A DNA stretch of 64,000 nt from Tetrahymena thermophila SB210 (taxonomy: Eukaryota; Ciliophora; Oligohymenophorea; Hymenostomatida; Tetrahymenidae), in the NCBI RefSeq assembly GCF_000189635.1, contig NW_002476175.1, positions 19,175 through 83,174 on the forward strand. Reading direction: 5' to 3'. The notes beneath the pieces are model-generated. The model saw only the letters and a list, made by a program, of their open reading frames with translations. It did no database searches and was not told the DNA's origin. How positions within the stretch are numbered: the first letter of the stretch is position 1; each line of letters opens with the position of its first letter. Below, one piece after another: positions 1 through 12,599 of this stretch. A program made the position numbers and the translations under genes.

Positions 1-777
1 TAGTATAAGAAATTGCACCTATAATTAGTACAGGTAGAGCAGCAGTAGTAACTAAAGCCATTTACCAACCTCTAATATATCCAACTGCAAACCCACCAAT
101 AGTCATGCAAATACTCATCAAAAATGTAGGGACTTTTTCACCAAGAGCACCTTATATTTATGAGCTTTCAGTAGCTATTTTACTTGCTAGTTCGTTTGCA
201 TTAATTTAATCAAACCACCCTATTTCTTAATTAATAATTGCTTTGAAATACTCCTAACGAAACTTAATTGATTATCTTTCTCCTGATATCATCCAACATC
301 CAAGCTAAATCTAATGTTAAAATAAATAAATAAGATTTCTTTTATTTTTAAAAAATAAATATTTACCCAACTCATTATGAAGCTACCAACACCAATAAGG
401 AAGAAGTATAAAGATTGCTTACCAGCAGCATCAACCAAATCATCACCAGTTGCATTAGGGCCAAAAGAATCTGTCATCTACCCAAAAATAAGTGCAAACA
501 TAGGGAAGGCTACACCGTTTGCCATTGAAGCAATACTTCCTATTACCATAAGAACCCAATCAGTTTTATTAGCATATCTCAACATTTATATAAAAGTGAC
601 AGTTTTAAGTTCTTATTTTTCTTCATCTACATTAGGATTATTTACTTGCTTTGTAGTTTAATCCTTTTTATTTTGCATTTCAATATCATAATTAATTTCC
701 TTGAGAGGCTCTTTGTTTAATGGAGATTATTGATCCCCTCTTTAATTTTAGTTTGTATTTTATTGTATTTCTAACAT
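1..777 (-). CDS. ABCB-type ABC transporter, N-terminal part (cut by window edge)
   Basis: Start ATG at 777-775; exons 777-367 and 310-1, with a 56-nt intron (311-366) in phase 0. The gene continues past the left edge, so only about 240 residues are visible. A charged cytosolic N-terminus precedes the first transmembrane domain, with motifs such as MTDSFGPNATGDDLVDAAGK, then after the intron CWMISGERQS and INQEIGWFDQ, which are hallmarks of the ABCB/MDR exporter fold. It lines up along its length with the start of the downstream gene at 2259-6469, including the intron position, so the two are tandem paralogues. TAA and TAG are read as Gln throughout. Members of this family use ATP to export lipids, peptides or drugs. 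The substrate cannot be told from sequence, and no nucleotide-binding domain lies inside the window. Confidence 0.9.
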
Positions 778-2258
778 TTATATAAATATTTTTGTATTAT
801 TAATTATAAATATTTAGTTAATAATATTGAAAGTAATATTTAAAACTAAAATAAATTCAAACAAAATTAGCATTTTGTAATAAATATAATTAAAAAGAAG
901 TTTAAGAATCTATTTTAATTAAATGCATTAATATTGATGATAAAAAAGAATGAAATAAACTAGATTACATATACAGAATCAGTTTTTATCAAACTGCTAA
1001 AGGTTAATGAACTAAAATTAAAATTGAATACAGTAATAAATAGAAATCTAAAGTAATTTAGGTAATAGAACTTTAATTATTTTTTGATTATTCTTAATTT
1101 TTACAAATCAATATTAAATATTAGCCAGTCTTTTAATCTAACATTCAAATGTAATAAAATTAGATGTAGCCTACTGATATTGGCTTTACTTCATTCTAAT
1201 AAAATTGAAATTGATTAATTTTTAAAAAGCAATCTATAATTTATTTAGATAATTAGATAGATAATCTTAATCTAAAATGTCTTATTAAAATTGATTTTAA
1301 TACAATATTATTCTTTATATCTTTTTATATTTAATATTTCTAAGATAAATTCAATTTTCCTTTTTTAATTAATTTATTTACCGTTTTTAAGTAGACAAGA
1401 ATCTATTTATTTTTATATTAATTGCTAACTTCAAATAATATAAAAATGAATATGTTGGGTATTGAATTAATAGTAGTAGTCTTTTAATCTAAAATTCAAA
1501 TATAATAAAATTGAAAAGCCTAATGATTTTGACTGTATTTTATTCAAATAATAATTAAATGAATTAATTTTTTTAAAAGAAATGTGAATAGTTTATTTTT
1601 TATAATTAATCCTCTTTTAAAATATCTTTGTATAATTAGTTTAAAATAATATTATTGTTTATATTTATCCTTAATTAAATTTCATAAATAAAAATTTGCT
1701 TTATATTTAATCTATTTTAATATGTTTGTTTTTTTTAAAGACAATTATCTATGTATTATTTGATTAACTGCTAAATGTAATTCATTCAAAATAATACAAA
1801 ATAATCTATTAATTATTTACTGAATAAATAGTGGGATGCATTCCTTAACTATTAAAATTGTGTTATTTTTTTTAATAAAAGTCAAAAGATAGTTTTTTTC
1901 ATTTTTGTTTATCTATTGTATTATTATGATAAAAATATTTTTATTAATTTTAGCTTTTAAGATTGGCATTTACATATTTTTTACAGTTGCCAAATAAGAA
2001 AATAAGAATATTACAATCAATATATTTTTCAATTTAGTTTGTGGGATTTTAATTAAATTTTTTTAATACTTTATCTGCTTTAGCATTAACTTATTACGTT
2101 TCGTTATAAAATTTAACTATTATAATCAATTTAAATTTAAAATATTTTGATAATTAAGGTAGTGATATTTTAATGATATAATAAGTAGACGAAATTTGAA
2201 TATAAAGTACAAAAATACTATGCTTTAAATATTTTATAAATTTGTTTAAATTTATTCT
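778..2258. other. Intergenic, ABC pair; holds an imperfect direct duplication
   Basis: AT-rich DNA between the two ABC genes; no open frame with coding character was seen. It includes the 5' region of the left gene and the 3' flank of the right one. The only structure noticed is an imperfect direct repeat of about 350 bp (see the repeat entry). Confidence 0.6.
1110..1810. repeat. Imperfect direct duplication, ~350-bp period
   Basis: The stretch around 1120-1440 recurs in degraded form around 1478-1810. Best match: TCTTTTAATCTAACATTCAA against TCTTTTAATCTAAAATTCAA, followed in both by AATAAAATT, a 'gcctactgatatt/gcctaatgatttt' block and later a 'tattaattgctaac/gattaactgctaa' block. Boundaries are approximate because the copies are diverged and AT-rich. 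Confidence 0.5.
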
Positions 2259-5200
2259 TCAGCTGTTGTTTAATCTATAGAAGAATTGTTTTTTAGACAT
2301 AAGTTCATCAAAAGTGCCTTATTCTACTAACTTACCTCCTTCTATGACAAAGATTTAATCACTATCAACAATAGTGGAGAGTCTATGAGCAATGACCAAA
2401 CTAGTCTTTCCTTTCATTACTTAGTTCAAGGCTTCTTAGACGATTTTTTCATTTTCGTGGTCAAGAGCGCTGGTTGCTTCATCTAAAAGCATAACATTTG
2501 GATTTTTAATAACTGCACGAGCAATTGCAATTCTTTACTTTTGTCCTCCTGAAATTTAGCTTCCTTTTAGACCAACCTACTTTTGGAAACCATCTTATAC
2601 TCCATCTTCTTTTTATTCAATAAAAGATAAGGCATTAGCTTTTTAGGCAGCTTCTCTAATTTCTTTAAAACCAACATCTGGAGTGTTATATTTAATGTTT
2701 TCAGCAATAGTTCCTTAGAACAATGTAGGTTCTTAACTTACAACACCGAAGTTCTTTCTAAATTCTTTGATGTCATAATTTCTAATATCTTCACCATCAA
2801 CTAAAATCTAACCTTCGTAATTATCATAAAATCTCAATAATAATTAGAGCACAGATGATTTGCCTGAACCACTTGGACCAACAAAAGCCACTTTTTATCC
2901 AGCATTAACTTTAAATGATAAATGTCTAAAGACTGTGGCATCTCTTGTGGGGTATTTGAAGGAGACATTTCTAAACTCTATATCACCTTTGATTTTTTAA
3001 ACTACCAATGGCTTACTATCTATTTTTAGTTCAGCTCTGCGTAATTATTATTATTATACTTCATCTGGGGAATCAATAATTCTAAATATTTCTTTGCAAG
3101 CGGCTTTAGCAGCTCCAACATCACCCATAAAATGGTTATTGTTACCTGCAGAAGTGGCTGCATTCAAAACGGCAAAGATAGAAACAAACATTTCACGAGG
3201 AGTAACTCCATAGTCTCTCACGAAAACTGCGCTGCAAATAAAAATAACTGCATAAACTGCAAAAGTTCCAATTTATGAAAATCCTAATAGAACTCCTGAG
3301 ATATGACCTTTTCTGAAAGCGATAGAGTATGGCTCTACTAAAGTATCATCTAAAAATTAACCTAACTTCTTTTCGTTAGCAAAGGAGGCAACAGTTCTAA
3401 TATTTGTAACAGCTTCCATAATAATAATACCAGAGTCTTTGTAAGCTTTGTCACTACCTTCACTAAAACCTTAGACCTTTTTAGCACGAATAGTACCAGC
3501 TACAACAACAAATGGGCAAACAGCAATAGCTACTAAAGCTACTCTCCAAGAGTATACAAATGCAACAACAAAACCTGTTAGGAATGTAGCGAAGTTAAAT
3601 ACTTAAACTTGTACGACATTAGAAGTCAAATTATTAATTAAATGTGCATCTGAAGCCAAACGGGCGCTTAAAGTACCAGGGTTATTTTCACTTTTATCAA
3701 ACCATCCTCCAGGCATTTTGAGCATTTTTTTAAGAAGCTCTTATCTTACTCTCATGGTTAAACCTTCTCCGACTCTAGTAAAGTAGTAGAACTTTAAAAC
3801 ATTCAAAAAGAAACCAATAACACCAATAATGATAAAATAAATTGCTAGCATACTACGCTTGCTATCAAAATCAGAAGCATGTGGATCAGAGAGTACACTG
3901 ATAAACTCACCGAGAATCAAGCCACATAGGGGGAAACAAGCACCACTTAAGGCAGTATAGAATATACCAAAAATAAACTGAGGTCTTTCAGGCTTGTTCA
4001 TAGTGAAAAGTCTGGTCCACATATTTTTCTCGAGCTATTTAAAGTAAGCTTATTTTTCTTACTCATCTTGTGCAGCTTGTTCTTCTTTTGAAAGAGCATT
4101 TTAGAAGATACTACTATTTCTTTGTTAAATGCTTTGTGCTAATTTTTCTGGTTATTCATTTTAATCTTCTTTTTATAACTCTTCTTTTTGTTTTCTTTCT
4201 TCATCATCTTTTTGTTCTTTTTAGATTTGATTTTTAGCAAGTGCTTCAAATTTACCTCTTGCTTCAATTAATTAGTCATAACTACCTTATTCTACTAATT
4301 TACCATGATCAATAACGAGAATTTCGTCTGCATTTTTAATAGTAGTCAATCTATGAGCAATAACAATTGTTGTTCTACCCTTTGAAATTTCATCTAGTGT
4401 TTTCTAAATCATAGCTTCATTCTTTCTATCTAAGGCACTTGTAGCTTCATCGAGTAAAAGAATTTGTGGATTCTTAAGGATAGCACGAGCAATACAGATT
4501 CTCTGTTTTTGACCACCGGAAATCTAACTTCCAGCATTACCAACAAAAGTGTCTAATTAATTTTCTAATTGAGAAACGAATTCCCAAGCGTTAGCCTATT
4601 TAAGGGCCTCAATCATTTCTTCTTCAGTTGCAGATTCCTTACCGAATTTCAAATTTTCGCGGATTGTGGTTGCAAATAAGACAGGTTCCTAACCAACATA
4701 TCCAACATTATTTCTGAGCCATCTAAAGTCAAGAGTTTTTACATCATATCCATCAATTGCAACACTTCCCTACTCAGGATCATAAAAACGCAAGAGGAGT
4801 TGCATAACAGTTGATTTACCACATCCAGATTCACCTACAAGAGCTGTCTTTTTATTAGGCTGTATTCTTAAACTTAGTTTTCTGTGAACAGGAATATCTT
4901 TTTTAGCAGGATATCTAAATTCTACTTAATCAAAAACGATATCACCTTAAATATTAGGAATTATTTTAGGATCTTTAGGCATTTAAATTAAAGGAGCTCT
5001 ATCCATAATTTTGAACACTTTTTCTGCAGCTTCTTTTCCAACTTCAAAGCTTGATAAGCATGGGCCGATCTAAGCAAAAGAAAAACCACCAATTAAAACT
5101 GAAAAGAAAATGACGTAAACATCACCTTGAGTATAATTACGATCATAAATTTAATTATAGACACCTTCAGAGATAAGCTAAGAACCATACCAAAAACTTA

Positions 5201-6469
5201 ATGCATAATCACAAAACATAGTTAAGAGCATTAAACCTTTTATAATTTAAAGAAAGTTAGATTAATTTTATCTTCTTAAAAATTTAACAGAGTAATTAAA
5301 TTTTAAAAATTGCATAAAATAATAAATCAACAAAAGCTTTTAATTGATTAATTAACTAATTCAAATATGCTATTTGTAACTTTATTTATTTATGATTCTT
5401 TCTAAATTAAAGCTTTTTAAGTTAATTGATTGCTTAATAATTATTACCCATTCCTGCTCCTGCTAATCCACCATATCTGCAAGCTATCTTAAATGCATCA
5501 CTGAGACTTCTTGAGTAAACAGAAAGTTCAAATTCTTCTCCTGTTAAAGATTTAATTGTTTTAATAGCATTTAAACTTTATTCTGCTAAACCACCAGCAG
5601 TTTCATAAGATCCAGAAATAGCCTTTTAAGATTTCTGCATGACAAGAGTATAGCAAGCAGCTCCTAAAATAATAACTGGAAGGGCTGCAGTTGAAACTAG
5701 GGCCATCTACCAACCTCTTGTATAGCCAACTGCAAAACCACCAATTGCTGTGCTTATGCTCATTAAATATGTTGCAACCTTTTCACCTATAGCCTCTTAA
5801 ATATGAGCGCATTCTGATGCTATCTTACTTGAAAGTTCATTTGGATTGACTTAATCAAACCATCCAATTTCTTAATTAATAATTGCTTTAAAATAATGTT
5901 TTCTAAATTCTATTGATTATCTTTCGCCAGTGATCATCCAGCAGCCAAGTTATATCTAAAAAGAAAAAAGAATACAATTAGAAAATTAGAATTATATAGG
6001 AGAATATGTTGTAAAAGAATAAATAATTATTTACCCAACTTAATAAGAAACTTGCAATACCAATAATTGCAAAATAAATGCACTATGTTCCAGCTGCTTT
6101 TACTAAATCATCTCCAGTAGAAGTAGGTCCAAAAGAATCTATCATCTAACCAAATATAAGAGAAAAAGAAGGATAAGAAAGACCATTCAACAAAGCTGCG
6201 ATACTACCAATAATCATCATAGTCCAATCTTACTTTGTAGCAAATCTGAAAAGAGCAGTAAGAGGGAGTTTAGATTTATTTTTCTTTTTAGGAGCTTCTT
6301 TTTAGTTTTTTTGTTTTTATTCTTTTTAGTCTAAAGCTTATTCTGTTTAGTTAAAAGGTACAATTTACTATGGTTGAATGTTTTGCATTTCAATATCATC
6401 TATCTAGAAGTTTGTTAGTGGGTCTTTGTTTTGCGGAGATTAACCGCCATCTTGAACAGTTGTCAACAT
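2259..6469 (-). CDS. ABCB-type (MDR/P-glycoprotein-like) full ABC transporter
   Basis: Exons 6469-6044, 5955-5448 and 5236-2259; total 3912 nt, 1303 residues, TGA stop. The order is TMD1-NBD1-TMD2-NBD2, the length and layout of a full P-glycoprotein-type exporter. NBD1 has Walker [10 protein letters not shown] (about residue 446), signature SGGQKQR, Walker [13 protein letters not shown] and H-loop [11 protein letters not shown]2 has GPSGSGKSS (about residue 1098), [19 protein letters not shown] and IAHRLSTI. Both ATP sites therefore look catalytically complete. A Gln/Lys/Glu-rich linker joins the halves. It should sit in a cellular membrane and pump hydrophobic substrates out; the actual substrate is unknown. 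It is a tandem paralogue of the truncated gene at 1-777 (same strand, shared first-intron site). Many Gln codons are TAA/TAG. Confidence 0.95.
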
Positions 6470-7329
6470 TATATTAAAATTTAATGTTAATGATTATTAC
6501 TAAAATTTTTTAAACTTTAAAATTGAATTTTTTTAATTATTATTAATTATAAACAAGTACTATTAATCATTATACTTTTTTATAAGGACTGATTGACTGA
6601 CTATATTTTTATTTAATTTAATAATTCATTATTTTTTATGTGTAAAATGCATTTTTTAACTTTAAATTATCCTGAATTTTTTCACTATTCCTTATTTTTA
6701 GAAGCTGACCTTAAATTTATTGATCTTTAATTTATTTGATTAAATCTTCAAATTACAGATTTCTAAGTGGCCAAAGCCACTCTTTTTATTTAACTTTTCT
6801 TAATAACCTTTTTCGATATTAAAAACTGATTAAATCTTTTGATTAAAAAATTTACTCTTAACATTGTTTATTTATATTAATAAAGAGTTATTCAGTTCGT
6901 ATAAGTAGATTTTTTCTCTTTTAATATAACACCTATATTGCTTTTTAATAAGCACAAAGAATGAAAAGTGTCAAATATTTTCATATGCTACTTTTCGCTT
7001 TTTAAAAAGATATTTATAAATTTATTAAAGATTTATTTGAGTTTTTTATATTTAATTTAAATTGGTTAAGGACACAAATATAATTAGCTAATATTATTCA
7101 GATAATTACATAAATAATAAAGAATTAAGGAAAGTAAATGATTTTGATAATAAATATCTTTCAATTAAAATTTCCTTTCATCAAACTTTCTATTCCAAAG
7201 CGAAATTTAAATTTCAATCAAAAGAATTATATTTACTCAAAAGTATTTTTCCAAAATTTCTGTCACATTGTTTTTTACTCTTAAATATTATTTTTCTTTT
7301 TCTAATTTAAATAAAATATGTAAAATAAT
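6470..7329. other. Intergenic, upstream of ABC gene
   Basis: AT-rich 5' flank of the ABC gene reaching to the left border of the LRR duplication. Nothing recognisable seen. Confidence 0.5.
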
Positions 7330-10020
7330 AGTAATCACATAGTTACAATTAAAAAAAGTAAATTAAGCTAATAATAGTGAGTTCTTATTGAGTTACTTTA
7401 TTCAATCAGAATCAGATTATTTTAATTTATTTCTAAATTTTTTATAATTAATAGTTACTCCTTATTTGTTAATAAATTAAATAAATTAAAATAAGAAAAA
7501 TACTCCAAATATTTAGTATTTTTGAATATCCACCAGTCAAAATATATTAGGAATTTATTTTATATATATTAAATTCATATTAATTTAACCAAGTTTCATA
7601 ATATAAATCTTTTAAACATAAAATAAAGAGCTAATCAGCCTAATTACTAATCAAATAACATCATCTATAAAATGCATTTATATGCGTGAATTAGATTATC
7701 TTTTAAAAAAACAATAAAAATAATTAATTTAAAATTTTGCTCATTTTCTAAAAAATAAAATCTAATTAAGAAACTAATTTAAATGAAATTTACTATTCGA
7801 TTTTTATAATTTCTAAACATTTAAATAAGTATCAAAAACAAATTTAAAGTTATAAATCAATATCAAAAACAAAAATGTTTCTTGACTAATCTTTTAAACT
7901 TATTGATCGTTTGCTTTATCTTTGATTGGTACTTTTTATCAATTTGATTAAAACTATAATATAATATTATTTATGAAATTAGAATAAATTTAGTAGAATT
8001 ATAATAATATTAAAAAATTCATAATCTATTTTAAAAAATATCTTTACCCTCTCTAAAGATATAACAAAAATTATATAAATATATTTTTTTAAGTGATTAA
8101 TAAAAAACAAATCTAATTCATTTCCTAAATAAATAAATCTATATATTTAATAAATTTTACTATAAATTTATGCTTAAAATAAATAGATTTGTAGACTTTT
8201 TAATAGCAGAAATTAATTTTAAAATGTCTGTTCTTAAATGTCATTCTTTCTATTAAAAAGTATATTTTTAACTAAATCAATCAAAAATAAATTTGAAAAT
8301 ATGAAAAAACAATAAACTAAAATTATATTTAGTAATATTTATTATTTTAAAAATGATAAAGATTTTAAAAAAATATTTTCTGGCAAATAAAAAATAACTT
8401 TTCTAAAAGTTTAATTCTAAAACTGAAAGCTTAGGGTAATCTAATATAATTGGATATATTCCTTATACCCTAAAGTACTGATATTATTGTCTCTTTTTTG
8501 CAAATTTATTTATTTTTAGTATTTTAAATTTATACCTTAAATTTAAATCTAAAGTTGATAAATTATTAAACTTAGTGAAAGTTATGACTAAGCTACTGGC
8601 TCCTTTCATCCCAATATAATTATCCCTTTTTTAATATTAATTTAAATTATTCATATAAAATTAATAAATAATAAAATGAGACAAAGAGCTAATATTTTAA
8701 ATAGAAAAAAATAATTTAAAAAATATAAAAAGAAATTTTATTATAGTATTATTGAAAAATATTTAAATTAATATAGCTAAGTAAATTACTTCAAACATAA
8801 TTTTAAAGAAGAGATGTGATAAAAATTTAGCAAAGTAGATCCTAGAGTTTGTACATCTTAATCCTTAATCTAATTTTTTCTTTCAAAAATGAATTAATTG
8901 ATTTTGTTTAAATTTAATATTAAATAGAAATATTTATTTATTATGAAATTTATTTTAAGTTAAAGTAGTAAATTTCATTAAACAAATAACTCATTTATAT
9001 TAAATTTATTTATAATAAATAAAAATTATTTTACTAAAAGTCAAACACTATTTTTTATAGTTTTTTGCAGGATGCTTGAGCAGATAATTATGAATATGAA
9101 TTGAAAGGTTCTATTATATATTATCTATTATTATTTTAGGTATTAGTTTGTTGATAAAACATATATTTTAAATTTAGCAATATACAATAAAAATTGATTT
9201 TTTCGTTTCTTTTTATTTGAAATTTAAATTATAGTAAACAATAACTTTACCCAAAAAATAATTGTAAACTTTATAAGATGACACACATTGTTATTCCTTA
9301 ACATAGACCTGTTCTACAACTTTTTCAATTTCATTCTTACTTTTAATGTTTAAAAGTTTAAAAATTTAATATGCAGAACTGATAAAATTTTTTTAAGAGT
9401 TATATATGTAAAATTTAATTAGTTTGAATTTTTACAAAGTTATTTTTTCAAATAATGCAGTAAATAGTATAAATAAACAGCTTTTACCTAAGTTTAGGTA
9501 CCAAATTTTAAATCTATTCACAGTTGGATATTGCAGAGCCTAAACTTTAAGCACCAGAATTATTAATTTAGGTTTATCTTTAATTTTTCATTATAAAAAT
9601 TATTATTAAATATTTGATTAATTTTTTTGAAAAAAAAAATCAAATATGTCTAAAATTTTTAATTTAATACAAAATTAAGAATTTAAAAATAAAATAACTT
9701 GTGTTAAACTTGAAGTAATCTAAATTTTACAATATCAAGCAAAAAAAGAATATTAATATAACAATCTTATAATTTTTTTAAATTATATATTTTTTGCTGT
9801 TCCTACTCCTTAGAAATAAAACAATACACCTAAAGAAAATTTATTTACTTAAAATTTAAAGTCAAATTTAAAAGGTTATTTAATTCTAATAAAGTAGAAT
9901 TTAAATTAGAAAAACTCCTTTCTCGTAATTTATTTTTTCTTTTTTTAAAAAAGCATTTAATATTTTTATCTTAATAAAATATTTACACAAAAATACAATT
10001 TTCTAAATAAATAAAAAATA
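7330..10020. repeat. Segmental duplication, copy 1 (direct, with 12600-15960)
   Basis: This stretch is a direct repeat of 12600-15960, including about 530 bp 3' of the LRR stop codon and homology running to about 10020/15960. Example of identity: the block around 8527-8640 matches that around 14455-14560 almost base for base. Copy 1 lacks the material equivalent to roughly 13640-14455, which holds three LRR exons in copy 2. Differences are scattered substitutions and small indels, so the duplication is not recent. Confidence 0.85.
7863..9938 (-). pseudogene. Leucine-rich-repeat gene, decayed copy
   Basis: Recognisable exons are 9938-9849, 9577-9488, 9339-9251, 8879-8790, 8625-8536, about 8492-8403, and a C-terminal exon 7953-7863 ending FKRLVKKHFCF-TGA. 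Each matches an exon of the intact gene at 13134-16831. Four kinds of damage are visible. Exon 9339-9251 is 89 nt rather than 90 (one G lost). Exon 8492-8403 has lost one G of a GGGG run. The donor after that exon reads TAGAAAAG where the live copy has TAGTAAAA, so its GT is gone. Three internal exons and the first three exons are absent. The three frame/splice lesions make a functional product unlikely, although the final exon frame is still open. Confidence 0.85.
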
Positions 10021-10289
10021 CTCTTATTAATTATTTATAAAATTATATTTGTAATATTTCACCATAATAAACCATAATAAACAGTAATCTCAAATCTCGT
10101 TAAACCAATTTTTTAATATCCTTAAAACCAATATCTTAAATTATATGTATTTGAATTAAATATATAAATAAAATGATTAAACATATCTTCTAAGCGCTGG
10201 TAGATGTCAATCAACAAACGAATTTATTATAAATTTTATGTCTTGTTTAATATCCATATTTAGAAATTAAATTAGATAAACAATTTTAC

Positions 10290-11160
10290 CCAACACTTTA
10301 ATCATTATCCAATATCATACCATTATTATTGTAAACATTAAAATTATCATAATCATCTCTATTTTTTGATTTTTTTAACAAATATTGAATCGTTTTCTAT
10401 TTATCTAATTCACCAAAAAAGTCTTGAGTAATATCAATTTAAAAGAAACAAAAACCTTTTTCGATTAAATTTTTTATGCTCTATTTAAGTTAGATATTAA
10501 TTAATCGAAATAAATATTTTAACACTAAATTTTATAACATAATAACTTATTTATGTCTCATAATATTTGAATCCTTGATTATAATTATTTTAAAAACGAT
10601 TTACTCTCTAATTTACTCAATATTTTCTTCTTTGCAAGATCAAAGTTATTATCTAAACTTTAAGGCTTTCTTAAATGTTTAATATCCATGACATAGTTGT
10701 TACAGATATTATATTAAGAACATATTTCTCTTAATTATTTATGTCTAAATTATGTTGCTCCTTCTAATTATTCTCGATTTTATAAGCTTTATGTTAGTAG
10801 CAGCTAAAAAAAATATTAAATTGTTTTTAAATAATGTTGGATTATCACTTTCTATTAATTCAATACCTTTTTATAAAGTATATTTATAATATTTTAGATT
10901 TTAAATATTATTTATTAAATTTTCATTAATCATATTGGAAATTAGTAGTTATTCTGTAATGGTTTTTGACATCTGTTTGTTTCTAACTTAAATTTCTTTA
11001 TCATTTTTAATATTATCACAAAATTCTATATCAAACAATTCTTTATGTTTTAGTTATAATTTTGTATTTAATATTATGCCGTTTAAAGCTTTGCTATGTG
11101 TAATTAATTCTCTTTCATATTTTACTCTAGTAGTCAAGAACTTTTAAGGGTATTAAATTA
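10290..11160 (-). pseudogene. Degenerate coding remnant, unrecognised
   Basis: Minus-strand DNA between the two LRR copies shows coding-like stretches that change frame. From about 11150 one frame reads FLTTRVKYERELITHSKAL and stays open to TGA near 10637. From about 10805, right after a TTTTTTTTAG acceptor-like site, another frame reads ...REICSQYNICNNYVMDIKHL. From about 10560 a third reads ...IEKGFCFFQIDITQDFFGEL and ends at a donor-like GGGTAAAA near 10292. No set of GT..AG introns I tried joined these without a stop. It may be a pseudogene or a gene whose introns I have not solved. I do not recognise the family. Confidence 0.4.
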
Positions 11161-11169
11161 ATCTCGCAT

Positions 11170-12599
11170 TATATAAAATAATAAAAAATTAATTTCTTTA
11201 AACATAAATATATAAATATGTTTTTATTATAAAAAATATCTACTATTATGGAAGTTGTGAAAAAAAATAAACAATTATAATTATACTAATTGAGAAGATT
11301 ATAAAATTTATAATTATAATAAAAACAACTATTTTTATTGTAGTATTTGAGAAGATAAGTATTTTTTTAATTAAAAAAATTGAGAATATCATAACAATTA
11401 TATATATATTAAAGAAAATAATCTTGTATAATTTGCTTATGTGTTTTCTAGCAAATAAAATTATAAAATTAAGAAACTAAAATAATTGCTTAATACAATT
11501 CATAAACTTAGAAAGTTTTTTAACAAATATTTTAGAACATAAAGCTAATATGAAGCTTTTATATAAAACTATCTTAATATTTAATAACTTGTTCATTGTT
11601 GTTTTTATTAATTAAAAAGAAGTTTTTTTACTTTTTAAAAAGCTTAAAAAAATATAACTATGTATTTATTTTTTATTATACAAAATTCTCAATGTATTCT
11701 TAACTTCTACATTATTTATAACATATAATACATTAGTTATTATCATAATAATATTTATTTTGACATTCTTGGCAATAATCTAAAGATTATCATATTTTAT
11801 CTTTCTTTTTTTCCTCTTTATATAATATATTATGCTTTAGTAATAGGATTTATTGATAAAATCAAAAAGTTTTGATTGTTTTTGAATTTATACTTTTAGT
11901 TTATAAATAATATTTGTTTGTATTAAATAAATGCAGGTTTTTTAATTCGTTAAATATCAAATCCTTGAAATACATTAATTTAAATAATTTAATTATTACT
12001 AAGGTAAATTTAAAAGATTGTATTCGCTCATTTATTCTAAACATGTCATTAGTAAATAAATATATTTAAAATAAATGTAAAACTTAATATGTATTTAAAA
12101 AATAGAACATGTTTTAATACTTATATTAATAACTCAATCAATCAAACCTTATTGCATTGTTTAATTCTTTATTTTTTATTTTAGTTGTTTATGAAGTAGT
12201 AGTTTAAACAACAATATTAAAATCATTATCTCAAAATAGAGTATCTACTGATAAATCTTTATATTTTTAATACATCTGTTATTGGAAAAATGAGTTAGAA
12301 ACATAAACTTAATTATCTATTAACAGGTAAAATCTTATTTTATCATTAATATTACCTCTTGTATACATAAATAACTAAATATTTTTATTACATAATTAGT
12401 ATTTTATTTTAAATCTTCTAACTTTAAATTTTTATTAACATTAGAATAAATATACCATAAATCCTCATAAATTCTCACCAGCATAAATTTTCACCATATT
12501 TTCTGAATATTTATAATTTCAAAAATGTTAGGGTTTTTTGGAAGAAAATTTTGGCTTGGGTCGGTGTACCCAGATTCATATTTTTAATATGTAATACAA
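11170..12599. other. Intergenic between LRR copies
   Basis: AT-rich, no gene seen. Near the right end, 12459-12505 holds short degenerate direct repeats (minus strand GGTGARAATTTATG-like). At 12556-12573 a GC-richer hairpin (TTGGGT...ACCCAG) lies about 30 bp outside the copy-2 duplication border. Confidence 0.5.

Noticed and set aside
7863-9938. Copy 1 LRR as a working gene
   Set aside because: Two one-base deletions and a destroyed splice donor were found by comparison with copy 2, so it is called a pseudogene.
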